From Chaenocephalus aceratus (taxonomy: Eukaryota > Chordata > Actinopteri > Perciformes > Channichthyidae), in the NCBI GenBank assembly GCA_023974075.1, contig CM043785.1, positions 19,937,169-20,001,168 on the forward strand: a stretch of 64,000 bases of DNA, given 5' to 3'. The notes under the pieces were generated by a model. The model worked only from the letters and a program-made list of their open reading frames with translations. It made no database searches and was not told the origin of the DNA. Numbering within the stretch: the first letter of the stretch is position 1; each line of letters opens with the position of its first letter. This document shows positions 24,399 through 36,200 of this stretch, in pieces. Both the position numbers and the translations under genes were made by a program.

Positions 24399-26883
24399 AT
24401 GTCCAAAAGGAGTATTGCGACATCATCCTCACAGGAGGCTACAACGGACTCCTCTTCAGAGTCTGAAGTTCCTGTAAATGTTCAGAATACCTCCAATCAG
24501 GCTGCCATGCAGAAGACCACAAATGCCTCACATGTTGCCTCTGGTCTGTCTGTCATCATAATCCCCTTCAGCTTGTCTCTCGACTCTGTGGACGACATGT
24601 ATTACGGCTGCTCCCACAAGATGCTGATCAAAGTAAAACATCACTACTTCCCTCGGAGCACAGGGGAAGGTCTGCACTCCATGTACACAAACCTTTGTGC
24701 TGTTAAAGCCATGAGGAATAAAGACAACTATGATCCGCTGTCTTTTAATCACTTCCGGGCTCTGTGCCTACACGGGTGGGTCGTATGGAGAGTTGAACCG
24801 AGCAGTCCGCAGAGGGAAGGCTTCCTACGGGACCTTGTTTGAATTCCACTGCCTCCACTTCCTGCTGTCTGATACATCCGGCTCCTAAAACTCAACCAAA
24901 GAAGCTGCTTCACCACCTACAGGAGGAGCAAACTGCTCTTCAGTGGAGAACCTGGACAAATTATGCGCTTCGGTTCATTCGCCTCCAGCTTTCTCAGCAA
25001 GGACCTGAGACAGTTTGGACAGAGGACCTGCTTTGAGATACACACGTTTCAGTGCCTACCTCAAGTCCTATTCAGAGTTTGATTCAAACAAGGATGAAGT
25101 ATTAATTCCTCCGTATGAAATGTTCAATATTGTATCAGGACGGAACCATTTACACTGATGTCTACAAGCTGGAGACGGCCGGACTTTACAGCAGTCTCAG
25201 CCATAGATATATATATAAACACTAGATGGCTCATGGGAGATTTTCCAGCGTAGCTGACCGGCCGCCATCTTGCCACAGTCAACAGTTACTCTGATTCGCG
25301 TTATGGTAGCTGTTGTAAGGTGAGTGATCTGCACAAAAATACTCTTAACTCTCTGAAATCTTGACTGATTTACAAACGGTTTGGTTTATTAGAAACATTA
25401 TTAGCATGGCTATGATACAGGATGCTTGGACATGTTGGAATTGCAGCTTTTCTTTGTGTATGTGGTTGTATTTATTAGCTGGCTAATAACAAGAGGCTGT
25501 GAGTGAGACCTAGTATTACAAAGTTCACCCAGCAACTTTACACCAGTGGGAGAGGCAGAACTGCTCTTTATTTTCAACATAACTTAAGTTACACATGATT
25601 TCTTCCAAGTGGTTTGGCTTGTTAAAAACATCTTGCATTATGATACAGGAATTTGCTGGCTTTGTGTTTACAGAAGTACCTGACTATGCCGGACTTTTGT
25701 GCAGCCTACGGATGCTCCAATCGCCGCTGTCTGCAAACAAGAACCCGTGGGATCACCACATGTTTGTTTGCTCAGTCTAATAAACCCATAACATGGTTGT
25801 GAAAGAATACCAAAGCTGAGGCTGGACGATGATTGATTGTTGGTGTGTCGTCTTGGTTTTGTGTTATACTGTATTTTATTGTGTGCAGCTGGTCCTTATC
25901 TCCAAGACACATTTAAAACAAATAACCTTGAACTTGAAGCCCCATCTCTCCCCACCTGCTCCCTACACCACACCAAGTTGTTCTTCTTAATAATAATACA
26001 TTTATTTTGGGGGGCCGCCTTTCATAACACCCAAGGACACCTTACAGGGGCATAGGGGCAATATAGGGAATAATTTAAACAGTGGATTTTGTGATATGTC
26101 AGCTGGGGTGAGACAAGACAAACCACAAATGGACTACAGAAGGACACATGGTACAGTTTATATTATTCTTGGTCTTTTTTCAATCACATATTTCAAAGGT
26201 TCTGGATTTGTTTACAAATCTAGAAACTAAATACAAAACTAGGATGATATGAAGATCTCATGTCAAAAATAATTGTGATAAATTAGACAGAACTGGCCTG
26301 TCTGAGCACATTTTATGTTGGTTTGGTTCTTCTGATAAAGGTGTGAATATCTAAATAATATACCAACATATGCTATTTTCATTAGTTGTGTCCCTGTTCT
26401 TCAAGCTAAGGCATTGCTAAATTAACAACTCTTGGCTTACAGAGTGGTAACATGAGACTGATTTTTATATATAAATATAAATGTATTTTAATTTTATAAT
26501 TTATTTATAATTTATTTTAAATATTAACAATATAATAAAATAAATGGAAATATATACACCGGCAAATATTTAATATAAATACCTTGTGTGTGTATAGCTA
26601 TTGCTTTATCTGATTAATGTTATTTTCATATGAAAGTCCATGATTATAAGTATGCAGTATCATAACTACATCTTTGATGTTTATAAAAAACCAAAGCGTT
26701 TGAAAATTGAGTAAGCTATGGTTATTTAAATAGTAAACCATAATGTTATGAATGAGAGAACTGCCTGTGGCAAGATGGCGGCCAAGTGGCAACGTCGGTC
26801 TCCATTGGCCAGCAGCGCGGGTGAGTCATCTCGTGTTTATATATATCTATGGTCTCAACTGCCAGGCTGTGGAGCCTTTTTAG
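24399..26883 (+). pseudogene. Mono-ADP-ribosyltransferase (ecto-ART-like) pseudogene, split by a transposon
   Basis: The sequence resembles fish arginine-specific ecto-ADP-ribosyltransferases, which move ADP-ribose from NAD+ to arginines of surface proteins. Family landmarks are 'LDSVDDMYYGC' (about 24578), 'TTYRRSKLLFSGEPGQ' (about 24918), the 'MRFGSFASSFLS' serine motif (about 24965) and 'DEVLIPPYE' (about 25095). The usual E-x-E at the last motif appears as K-x-E. Frame changes occur near 24770, 24880 and 25050, with a stop at about 25158. The coding end is then separated by a DNA transposon at 25200-26852, and the last dozen codons and a TAG follow at 26853-26883. No signal peptide is evident at the first Met. 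It cannot make a functional enzyme. Confidence 0.82.
25200..26852 (+). mobile_element. DNA transposon with THAP fragment, inserted in ART pseudogene
   Basis: The ends are inverted repeats: left 'ccatagatatatatataaac' and right, reversed, 'ccatagatatatataaac'. Similarity continues inward to 'gccgccatcttgccaca' on both sides. The insertion is flanked by TCTCA at 25195-25199 and 26853-26857. Removing it rejoins the ART sequence, which confirms the borders. Inside, an ATG at 25686 opens a 38-codon frame starting 'MPDFCAAYGCSNRRC', the first half of a THAP-type C2CH zinc finger, and stopping at 25800. No transposase catalytic domain was seen, so the element is non-autonomous. A separate retroposon-like tail lies at about 25985-26055. 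Confidence 0.8.
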
Positions 26884-27354
26884 AAGTTAGCATTAACACT
26901 TTGTTTAATAATGAAGTTTAACTACTGTCACCAGATCAGCAGCCACATTTCTATTTTGCTTCACAATCTTGAGTTTATTAAAACAATGTCTTTCTTTTTT
27001 GTATTTATTATATATTGTATTATACTATATATTTGTGCTGAAGACTTTTCCTTAAAAGTCCTACATTTTATTTGACTGTTTTTATTGTCTTTTGTTTGTA
27101 TTTGACATTGTGGGAGAAGCCAGTGTTCTCAGTGAGATCTTACAAACTCAATCCGAAGATCATTTTATAAACAGCCCAATGACAGGGACATGGTGTCATG
27201 TTAAGCAAAAAATAGAAGCGCAAACCTGTCCCCGACTGATTGAAGAAAAACAAGAAATAAAAAAGAAGTCTCAGTACAAATAATTATTCATTAATTTTGA
27301 TGAATGGAATTCACATAAAGCCAAATCAAAACTAACATACAGAACCCCTTAAGG

Positions 27355-28408
27355 CAGTGGTTCTCAAACTTTTTCTGTCAGGGCCCCCCCTTTGGAGAAA
27401 AAAATAAGTCTGGCCCCCCCAACACAAATAGTCAGGCTCAGTGGCGGCGCCAGAGATTTATTTTGGGGGTGCTGTGGGGTAGCTTGACGTTTCATAGAGG
27501 GTGCTCAAACATTTAGGGTTTCCCATTAATGTACCGGTTGCTACAGTTGTGAATGTTCTACTGCAACACTCCCCACGCATATACACAGTGTTACAGTTAC
27601 AATGAAGGCTCGAGGCATATAGGTGTAAGCAGGAGTAAAGTGCTATTTTTATAGGTGCTGTGTGGACCTCACATAGGGGGGTCCGGGGGAATGCTCCCCC
27701 GAGAAGATTTATTTTTAAATATTGAAGTTAAAAGCATCAATCTGGTGCACTTTGAGAGCAAAATGAAGAGATCTATGGATACATCTCTCAACACTGGTAT
27801 GAAACAGAACTGTAAACAGATTTACTTTTTCTTTATGGATATTTTACAAATCAACTTTTTAAACTTTATTCTTTTTTTACTGTCATATAGTATTTCATAC
27901 CTGTTTTTCATTTATTCTCTTTTTTTATAACTATAATGATCATATAAACGTGTTCCTCGGAAATAATTTTTTACATTAATGGTGACCAAAACATTTGAGA
28001 CCCACTGAGATAAAGTTAACTATCTAAACACTCAGAGTCCTTTAGTTCACTGAGCCTCTCAGTCTGACAGGAGAGGACTCTCCACTTTGTTGTTGAAAAA
28101 ACTCTTAGCGTAGCTTGCTACCACCAGAAGCTAACAACTACGATCTCCGGTACCGGCTCTCTCTCGCGCGCACACACACCACACAAAATGGCTCGTTGCG
28201 CGCACACACCCACACAGAGCCGAGCTTTAATGAAACACAGAGACCCAGACGTAATAGTACTGTATCATATTATTTTCGAATCAATATTTTTTTTAAATTA
28301 TGATTATTTTGTTCCATAACCCTTTTTCCTCCTGGTCTCTCGACCCCCCCCCCTGTCATGCCTCTGCGCCCCCCAGGAGGGGCGCGCCCCCCACTTTGGG
28401 AACCACTG
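27355..28408. mobile_element. Non-autonomous hAT element with 8-bp target duplication
   Basis: The terminal inverted repeats are 'cagtggttctcaaacttttt' at the left and 'ccactttgggaaccactg' at the right. Flanking octamers CCTTAAGG (27347-27354) and CCATAAGG (28409-28416) match at 7 of 8 positions, as expected for hAT. A 'cagtggcggcgccagag' motif at about 27440 looks like the end of another hAT element nested inside. No transposase is encoded. Confidence 0.85.
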
Positions 28409-28447
28409 CCATAAGGCAACGTTTACATCACAACAAAAATCATTTAC

Positions 28448-29314
28448 AGGTCCCATGTCATGCTTTTCCGGTTATTACCCGTCCCCTTGTGTTATGAAGG
28501 TTTTTATGCATGTAAACGGTCTGCAAAGTCACAAACCTTCAAAGTACACCCTGTAGCGAGTAAAACTCCAACGCAGTGTCCACACGGCGGCGTGCGTTGA
28601 AGCTTGCCGGCGGGAGTGTCTGAAGCTCGACCGACAACCAATCACATGAATCTCCCGCTTCAGACACACAAGCATACGGTTTTATTGGCTATAGCTTGTA
28701 CTGGCATATGATTTGATTGGCTGACACTTCTGCCGAAGCTTCAAAAGTTGAACATTGCTCAACTTTTGAAGCGAGCAACGCTCCCACAATGCAGTTCGAC
28801 AAAGTGTGACGTCACCCCATTCAAAGTGAATGGGCAGAAGCGTTGAAGCTTCAACGCACGCCACCGTGTGGACGGGCCGTAACACAGAAAATACCCGTCT
28901 CTGCTGCCCCAGAACGCCTCGTTGGAGATTTCTCTTTTTCCATAGTTTTCTTCCTGGGTACAGTGACGTGCCCATACCCAAATGGACCAATCCGTGGAGC
29001 CGTTACGTTACGTCCTTGAAGCCATTAGGTTAAGGACCAATCCACGGACTTCCTCACACAAACTCCCGGCCTGGCTGCGGGTGTGTTTGTTCGGGCTGGG
29101 TTTCGCTGTGTCTCGCAGACGGCCACTGGGCTCATAGGAAGGGGGGGGCAGGAGCTCCAACAAGCCATTTAGGACAGAGTGTGAATATACATACTATACA
29201 GAGATGCTGTATGAGAAACCAATGTGATTTTGGAAAATTGCACAATATAAATCTATTTTAGTATACCTCAACAATGGAATTATGATCAGTAGAAATGGCC
29301 ATGACATGGGACCT
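28448..29314. mobile_element. Kolobok-like MITE (AGGTCCCATG ends, TTAA target)
   Basis: The left end 'aggtcccatgtcatgctttt' and the right end 'ccatgacatgggacct' are inverted repeats. The right end is followed by TTAA (29315-29318) and the left is preceded by TTAC. Two other left ends of the family (54666 and 59736) are both preceded by TTAA. TTAA targets fit Kolobok or piggyBac. An associated THAP exon at 61386 favours Kolobok. A palindromic unit at about 28573-28881 is nested inside. Confidence 0.78.
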
Positions 29315-29882
29315 TTAACAAAAATGTAAACATGTTTTAAACATATGCAGTAATTGTGGTATGAATATCTGGACAATGTCAGTTATAGTGAATAGAGAGA
29401 ACACTGATTATATTTTAAAAATATATAAAACATGACCTGTGACCCAGTACGGGCAAGGTGAATAAAGCCACAAAGAGGATATTGAGTGAAGCTCAATTTT
29501 GACATGAGAGTGAACACATCACAAAAAAACATGTGATTGAAATCTGTAAGTCCAAAAATGAAACGAAATTCACTTGTAATTTCTTCTACAGTTGTATCAA
29601 GGTCTCCAAAACTCACTATTTTACGCAAAACGGTATTTTCAAGTTCAATATTGTGTCTTTCCTGGTTGGTACATTGCCAGAGTAAATCTCCATATTCCAC
29701 AAGAGAAACAGGAAGTGTTGCAATAGGCTGTGAACCAGAAAGGCAATTTGCTAAAAATATACAATTGTTCAAGGCAAGGTCAGTGTTACGGCTGTATGAT
29801 ACAGCCATAACAGTCAAAAGAAACCATTGCTGACATTGACCTGTTAGTGTCACACAAGAGAATGACTGTGGCTCCTTGTGTG

Positions 29883-29888
29883 TTTTAT
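29883..29888 (-). terminator. xpa: xpa polyadenylation signal
   Basis: An AATAAA on the minus strand lies about 60 nt downstream of the xpa stop codon. This suggests a short 3' untranslated region. Confidence 0.55.
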
Positions 29889-29946
29889 TAATAATAAATA
29901 ATACCCGTAACAATCAGTGTGTATGTGTTTATGTGTGTTTGAGAGT

Positions 29947-31284
29947 CTACATTTTCTCGTAGCTGAGTTCCTGTCCGCAGGTTGTGCAGGTTTTCTTGTA
30001 GAGGTCCTCCTCCTCATCCACTACCTCCTCCGGTCCGTACTGATGTTGGTGGACGCTGGTGTCTTTGGTCCACATGCTGCTCCTCACCGCCCGGCGCAGC
30101 TCTGACACACATCACACATGAACATTAAACATCCATATTATCGAGTTGATGCTCACACATCAAAATCGTTATGTGTCCACAGTCACTGACTCATACAGGA
30201 AACCGACCTTTGACTTTCTTGTTGAAGCGTTTTTGTTTCTGCACCTCTTTGTTCTCTTCTCTCGTCTCTTTAGCTTCATCCAAGGCTTCCTCCGAGCCCC
30301 ACACCTCCATACATCTCTTCTCCACCTGGGAAACAGAAATATACGAACTGTAGTTCATATAGAGACTCAGGAAAACATACATAACAATAAGGCATTATTT
30401 GTCATGTGAACAAAATGTTTGTGGCTTTGATTTAGGGATGCAACTAATGATTAACTGTATTATTTAGGGATGCTCCGATCGCCAATTTCGGGGCCGATCG
30501 CCGGAATCGGTATCGGCCGATACCGATCGCCGATCCGATCGAGTGGGCGGGGCCTAAATGGAAGATCTAAACTTTTAAAACTCAGTTAATGGGGCTCATT
30601 CACTGGAGCTTCCACAAACAACAATCAACTTAATTATTACATTCAAATGATGTACATTATTCAAGTTTACATTCACTTCACTTGGATAATAACACGGGAG
30701 TCCCTTAAAGCAAAACAAATCTGCGGAGTCTAGAAATATTTTTAAATCGCGATTTTTCGGTTCAGCCATTTCACAAACCGTAGGAAAGTAAAAATGCAAA
30801 TTAATCGTTAAAACCGGAAAAATCGCCCAGCCCTAATCTCATGCAGCTCACTGATCCAGTAATGAGTGACCCGACAATGAAGAATAAATAAATGTATAAT
30901 AACTAGTTTAGCTTGCTCCAGAGGTAGATAAAATAGCTAAGTGTGTTAGGTCTAACTCTTGTGTGTTTCGTCCCGCTTACCGGTCCGGCGGGTGGAGCTG
31001 CAGGATTTCTGCTTCACACACACGTTGCATACCGCTATTTTACTGTCTTTTTCGGACACCTTAAAATAATGCCAGACCGGTGAAGCCATTTTGGCGAGCT
31101 TGTTTTGCCGCACACAGAGAAAAGTGTCATGTATTTTACGTCATGTGATCGGCTCTCGCGATCGGCATGTTTAGAGAGCACAGATCGATCGGTAGAGAGT
31201 AGAGAGTGAGTATCGGCCGATCTCGATCGGTGACTGATCGATCAGAGCATCCCTAGTATTATTGATCAGTCTATCTATAATTTA

Positions 31285-31328
<44 letters not shown>

Positions 31329-32616
31329 TTATTTAGCAGGGAAATAATACACATATATATATATATATATATATATGTGTATATATATGTGTATTATTTC
31401 CCTGCTAAATAAATGTTTCATAACCCAAGATTCAATATTCAGATTTGTTGAAAAGTCATGCAATATAAAAAGAGTAAAGCTGACACAACAACAAATTCAA
31501 CTAAAAATACTTTCAAAAGTGTTAATTAATTATGTGATGACTATTAGATCCTTTCAGTACTACTTTTTTATCACAGCTTGATAATATTTTGTTTTTATAT
31601 ATTGATGGTCTAAACATCTTTTTTCTTCTTTTGGAAAATGTTCCCACATTTCCACTGACTTTACCAAGACAAATTTAATTGATATATTATTCTTAAATTA
31701 TACGGTTCATGACGTGATTTTGATCATAGTTGTAATGCAATATTTGCAATAAAAAATAAAAAACGTATGTATAATGTATTATAGATTTTATTTTCCAACT
31801 TGTTGTGTAGACATATTTACTTATTTAGAGCACTTAGGAAGGAAAACCCTGGATTCTTCAGGCTTCGGTCACAGGGAAAAAAAATGATATCATTAAAATG
31901 ATCAGAACATTGATATTGATAGAAAATTGACACATTTGCCCACCAAAACACACAAACACACACACACGTTCCAGCAAGTACCTGTACTTTGAGGTACAGC
32001 TTCATGTCTCCCCAGGTTGGGTTGTGAGGGTTTTTCTTCAGGGTGAACCTGAGCGGAGGCTCTCTCTGGTCGAGGTCACAGTCCTTCAGCAAGTACTGCT
32101 TCTTCGCCTCAGTTCTGGAGATCAGCTTATGCTTCTCCTCGTTGTCTCTGAGGGCAAAAAGGAATCCACTGTTAATACTTGTGATCTGATTCAGTCAGGT
32201 GAGTTTAAATAAAAGTTACAATCTGAAGAAAAACTAGAAATAAACCCAAGACAAAAATAAAAAGCTGAGTACTGATGAGTATCGGGGTACCTTGACAACA
32301 TTTCACAGACTATTGACAGTCAGGGGATGGTCACATCACAAATCCAACTGTTTTTATTTGTAAATGTTTCAATTGATTTCAGTCATTTCCATGTCACGAC
32401 TACAAATCAATTAGGTACTGTAACACCTCTTTTTTCAATAGCTTCTATATTATGTGAGGTCATCACTCTAAATGACTTTTAAATTGTAGTGCTTCACTGG
32501 ACAAGAAGGAGACACCTCTATTTTATGTGATTATAGGTTTTTTAAAGTTATTTTATTTTAACATTCTCGGGAATTCTGCAGGTTTTCTATCCTTATCCTA
32601 ACACATAACCTAATAT

Positions 32617-32694
<78 letters not shown>

Positions 32695-32705
32695 TGTGTG
32701 TGTGT

Positions 32706-32798
<93 letters not shown>

Positions 32799-33276
32799 CT
32801 GCACTTGTCACAGACAGACAGGTCAAAGCTGTTGCTGAGGTATGAGTCCATAAAGGGTTTTAGACAGTCATCGCACAGCAGGTAGTCTGGCTCTATTACT
32901 GGAGCTGAAAACAAAACAACTCTTAATACACATGTGAGTAATAAGCATACATGTACGTCCCACTAAAGTCAACGAACACACAATCACACTCACCTGGCTG
33001 ATGCACAACCTTCCTGACCCTCTGCTCTTCCTCTCCGTAACCCTCCTCCTCGATGAAGAAGCCTGCTCCAGAGTCGATGGTCTTGGAGACTTTGGCCGAC
33101 GTTGCTCCCTCCACGGCGGACAAAGAGCGGCTCGCTAGTCGGGCTTGCCGGAGCATCAACGCCTGCTGTCGGTTCCTCTCGATCTTAGCCCGCATCGCTG
33201 CAGAGAGTTCGGTTTTGGGAGTGTGTGGAGAGGAGGGCCCCGGTGCACACACTCCCTCCGACTCTGACGGATCCAT
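29947..33276 (-). CDS. xpa: XPA DNA damage recognition/scaffold protein, 5 exons, complete
   Basis: XPA verifies damage and scaffolds the nucleotide-excision repair complex in the nucleus, contacting RPA, TFIIH and ERCC1. Minus-strand exons are 32994-33276, 32799-32904, 31982-32147, 30208-30325 and 29947-30101, with GT-AG borders and in-frame joins giving 275 residues against 273 in human. The C4 zinc finger is C105-x2-C108 ... C126-x2-C129, the same residue numbers as I recall for human. The DNA-binding region includes '[20 protein letters not shown]'. The C-terminal TFIIH-binding part ends '[13 protein letters not shown]'. As I recall human XPA, its exons 1 and 2 are joined here into one, and the later borders fall at the same coding positions (283, 389, 555, 673). 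A 178-bp TG/CA tract starts at the second exon's donor. Confidence 0.96.
30465..31255. mobile_element. hAT-type element in xpa intron 4 with perfect 8-bp duplication
   Basis: The ends 'tagggatgctccgatc' (left) and 'gagcatcccta' (right) are inverted. Identical GTATTATT octamers lie at 30457-30464 and 31256-31263. Many GATCGGCCGAT-type repeats lie near both ends. The flanks (about 30434-30464 and 31256-31290) together read like an older hAT element beginning 'tagggatgcaactaatgatt', so this is a nested insertion. No transposase is encoded. Confidence 0.88.
31286..31417. repeat. AT repeat inside a near-perfect palindrome
   Basis: The arm containing 'tttatttagcagggaaataa' at about 31323-31354 is inverted at about 31382-31413 around an AT core. 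It lies in xpa intron 4, just after the hAT insertion, and could extrude as a hairpin or cruciform. Confidence 0.85.
32617..32797. repeat. (TG)n microsatellite abutting the xpa exon 2 donor
   Basis: About 178 bp of TG, with GG interruptions, end at the splice donor of the second xpa exon (intron begins at 32798). On the coding strand the intron reads GTACACAC and continues as CA repeat. Confidence 0.95.
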
Positions 33277-33299
33277 GCTGCTCTCTCAAACAGCGATCA

Positions 33300-36200
33300 T
33301 CATTTAGAGAGATGTACAAACGGCGTGTTTTGTTACATTCAATTCAGCGTTAGTCTGTTTTTAAAGTTGCATGCTTCCGGTTGTATCTTCTTCTTTTACA
33401 TTTTGAAAGTTGTAAGGGCATTACCGCCACCTGCTGTTCAGGAATTAAAAAGACTAGAGACTTCTGAATATATGTACAGGAAATTCAAATTCCAACTTTA
33501 AAATGTTCTAATAGTTGTAGACTTTCTTGATCATTTACGCTGTGCCTGTCACTTTGACTGGAGGATTAATGGCTCATAAAAACAGTTCTTTTTAAATTAA
33601 AGGGTAAGTATACCTTTTTTTGTTCATCTTAAATATTTGTATTCAGATGCTAATGGGTGTATTCAAAACGTTTTCAGTTATAGCAGTTGTCCACAGAGCC
33701 ACAAAGAAACCTTCATTACTTCTTTAAACAGTATAGACATGATGCAACTCATGCACTATAATGCATACGTGCATTTTCAATGTAAGTGATTTGGGACAGT
33801 ATCCACAACGTTTATTTTGTGTAATAGAGCTGACTAAAGCTAGTGCATATGCTAAGCCTCTAATCATGGATTCATCATGTTCTTCTTCTTCCTTCCTGTG
33901 ACACTAGAAAGCAGAGGTGAGTGAGTCCTGTATTTGTCGTCCACAGGTGTTCAGTGAATCCCTGTTGCATCACGGTGATCATGGCTGAGGGCCACGCTTG
34001 CTGCTGTGAGAGGCTTAATTGTGTCAAAGTAAAGCAGATCCTGATGATGACATTGCAAATCTGTGTGGTGTGGTGAGGGAGCTTAAGGTAAAGTGACCTG
34101 ACTTTTAAAGTAGTGTGTTCGATTTAAAATGTTTAATGACCCAAGCATTGATTATATTGGGTATATTTCTGTATTAAAGCAATAATTAATAATAAAAGCA
34201 GTATATCAAGATCTTTGGGGATACTTTAAATGATATATCAATTCTGACGTTTTAAAACCAACTCATAAAGATGTAGCATTAACCTATCCCAAAATTCCCA
34301 TGAACTCGAAATGCCAACAAAAAATTTGAGGTTTGATTTATTTGATTATTTAACACTTTATACAGAGTTGAATGATACATGTTTTGTTTACAGTAGGCCT
34401 ATAATACACAATTCAAGTAGTACATGAATGTTTTCCATACTTGCATATACAGTAGTACACGGAAATACAAAAGCATTTTACCATTTGTCATGGTATTCAA
34501 ACGGGTCAAGGATGAATAATTTCTTATATTTCTAAATGCATTCATTCATACATTCATTTCTCACATTCACATGATCCATCAAAGCAAGGGAGATACTAAG
34601 TGTTGAGTGTGATAATAGAAGTTGTGTTGAGGTTAAACTATTTGTCAACTATGGTTAAACACAGAAGCATATATACAGTCTTAAATTACAGTTTACACAT
34701 CCTTAATACACATAAACAAACACAAATGTTTTACTTTGCAAGGTATAGGGAATGTTTTGAGGAAATCTCATTGAGAATTTCATTTTCAATTGAAAAAGAA
34801 ATAGTCAAAATAAACATACAAATACAAAATGGATTTTGGCTAACACTGTGACACAACGTTTTAGTGTTAACCCTTGGGATCCATTCATTTAAAAATGAAA
34901 TAATTTGTTGGAGGAATCTGAAAATAAATATGATTAAATGTTTGCGTTGATAAGAGGTTGTACTGTTAACACCTGACACTTTTAACATTGCTATGAGAAA
35001 TAAAAAGCAGAGGAGGATGTTATTCAGAGATGACTACAGTACCTTTATTGACTATCAACTCCAAGACTCATGGAACATGTTGAACATAGCTGGGAGAGTA
35101 AAATATTGCCTACATTCACATATGAGACAAAGAAAGCAGACAACATTAGAAAAACAATGATGTATTTTGATGCTTTTAGGAGGGCAATTAGTTCAACTGA
35201 TTTGGGCAACGTTGATAGCACATTTGTTTGACAATGAGGCCTTAAATTGGTCAGTAATAATACAGCCTCGGGTCAGTGAGAATGTTCCCTTGGATGTTAA
35301 AAATAAAAAAAAGAAAACCTGAAATCATGAAAAAATCCACCTACATTTCAAAAAACAAAGAGAGAAAAGAGGTAATGGAATCTGATTCTTTGAATTACAG
35401 AAATGTTTTCATTCTGATATTCTTGAATTGTTTAATCTTTTTTGCAACCTCTTCAGTAAATGTGCATTTCGATTAATGGTTTAATTTATTAGAGGTTGAG
35501 GGAAACACCCATTTTAATATAAAGATGCCTAGATGTCAACATATCACCACAGCATTTGCTGTTTGCTCACCTTACATCTAATAAAGAGGGAGTAGATGAA
35601 AACAAAATAGCCTGAATCTTTGCAACATATTTTGTTTTACATAAGATATGCCTACTTGATGTTTCTTATAATAGTTGGATAAAAGAAAAATATTTCAGCC
35701 TCTATGCCACACACTGAACACATTATGTTCATGCTATGTGAACATAGCGGCGCAATATATTATACAGTACAAGTACAACCAATACAGGACACATCCAGTG
35801 ATACCTGGTGATATTGAACACGCATTTTTACAAATACATAATTAGAAGCAAAAAAACAGGGAAAAAAACGTTTGCGTTCATCAAGTCAAATTAAATGAAG
35901 AACACTAACTTTAGTCAAACGCTTGTTGTCCACACTGCATCATCTACTGGTAAATGTGACACCAGACCTGGTACATTTCCATGAGGAAAATCCTCCTGTT
36001 TTAGTCAGGATACTGAAGTAATCTCTCTAAAGTGATGCATGTAAAGGCAAACAGAACAGAAGATATTATGTGAAAAAACCCAAATAAAATAGTTGGGCTG
36101 TGTTGAGCTTAATGGGTCCATGCTATCTATTTGGACCTATTATAGATTTTGCGAAGTAATGTAAGCATTTATGCCAAACATTTGAATATACTGTGTTTTT

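Noticed and set aside
33981..34071. Short frame starting MAEGHACCCERL
   Set aside because: Only 30 codons, no recognised family and no supporting exon nearby.
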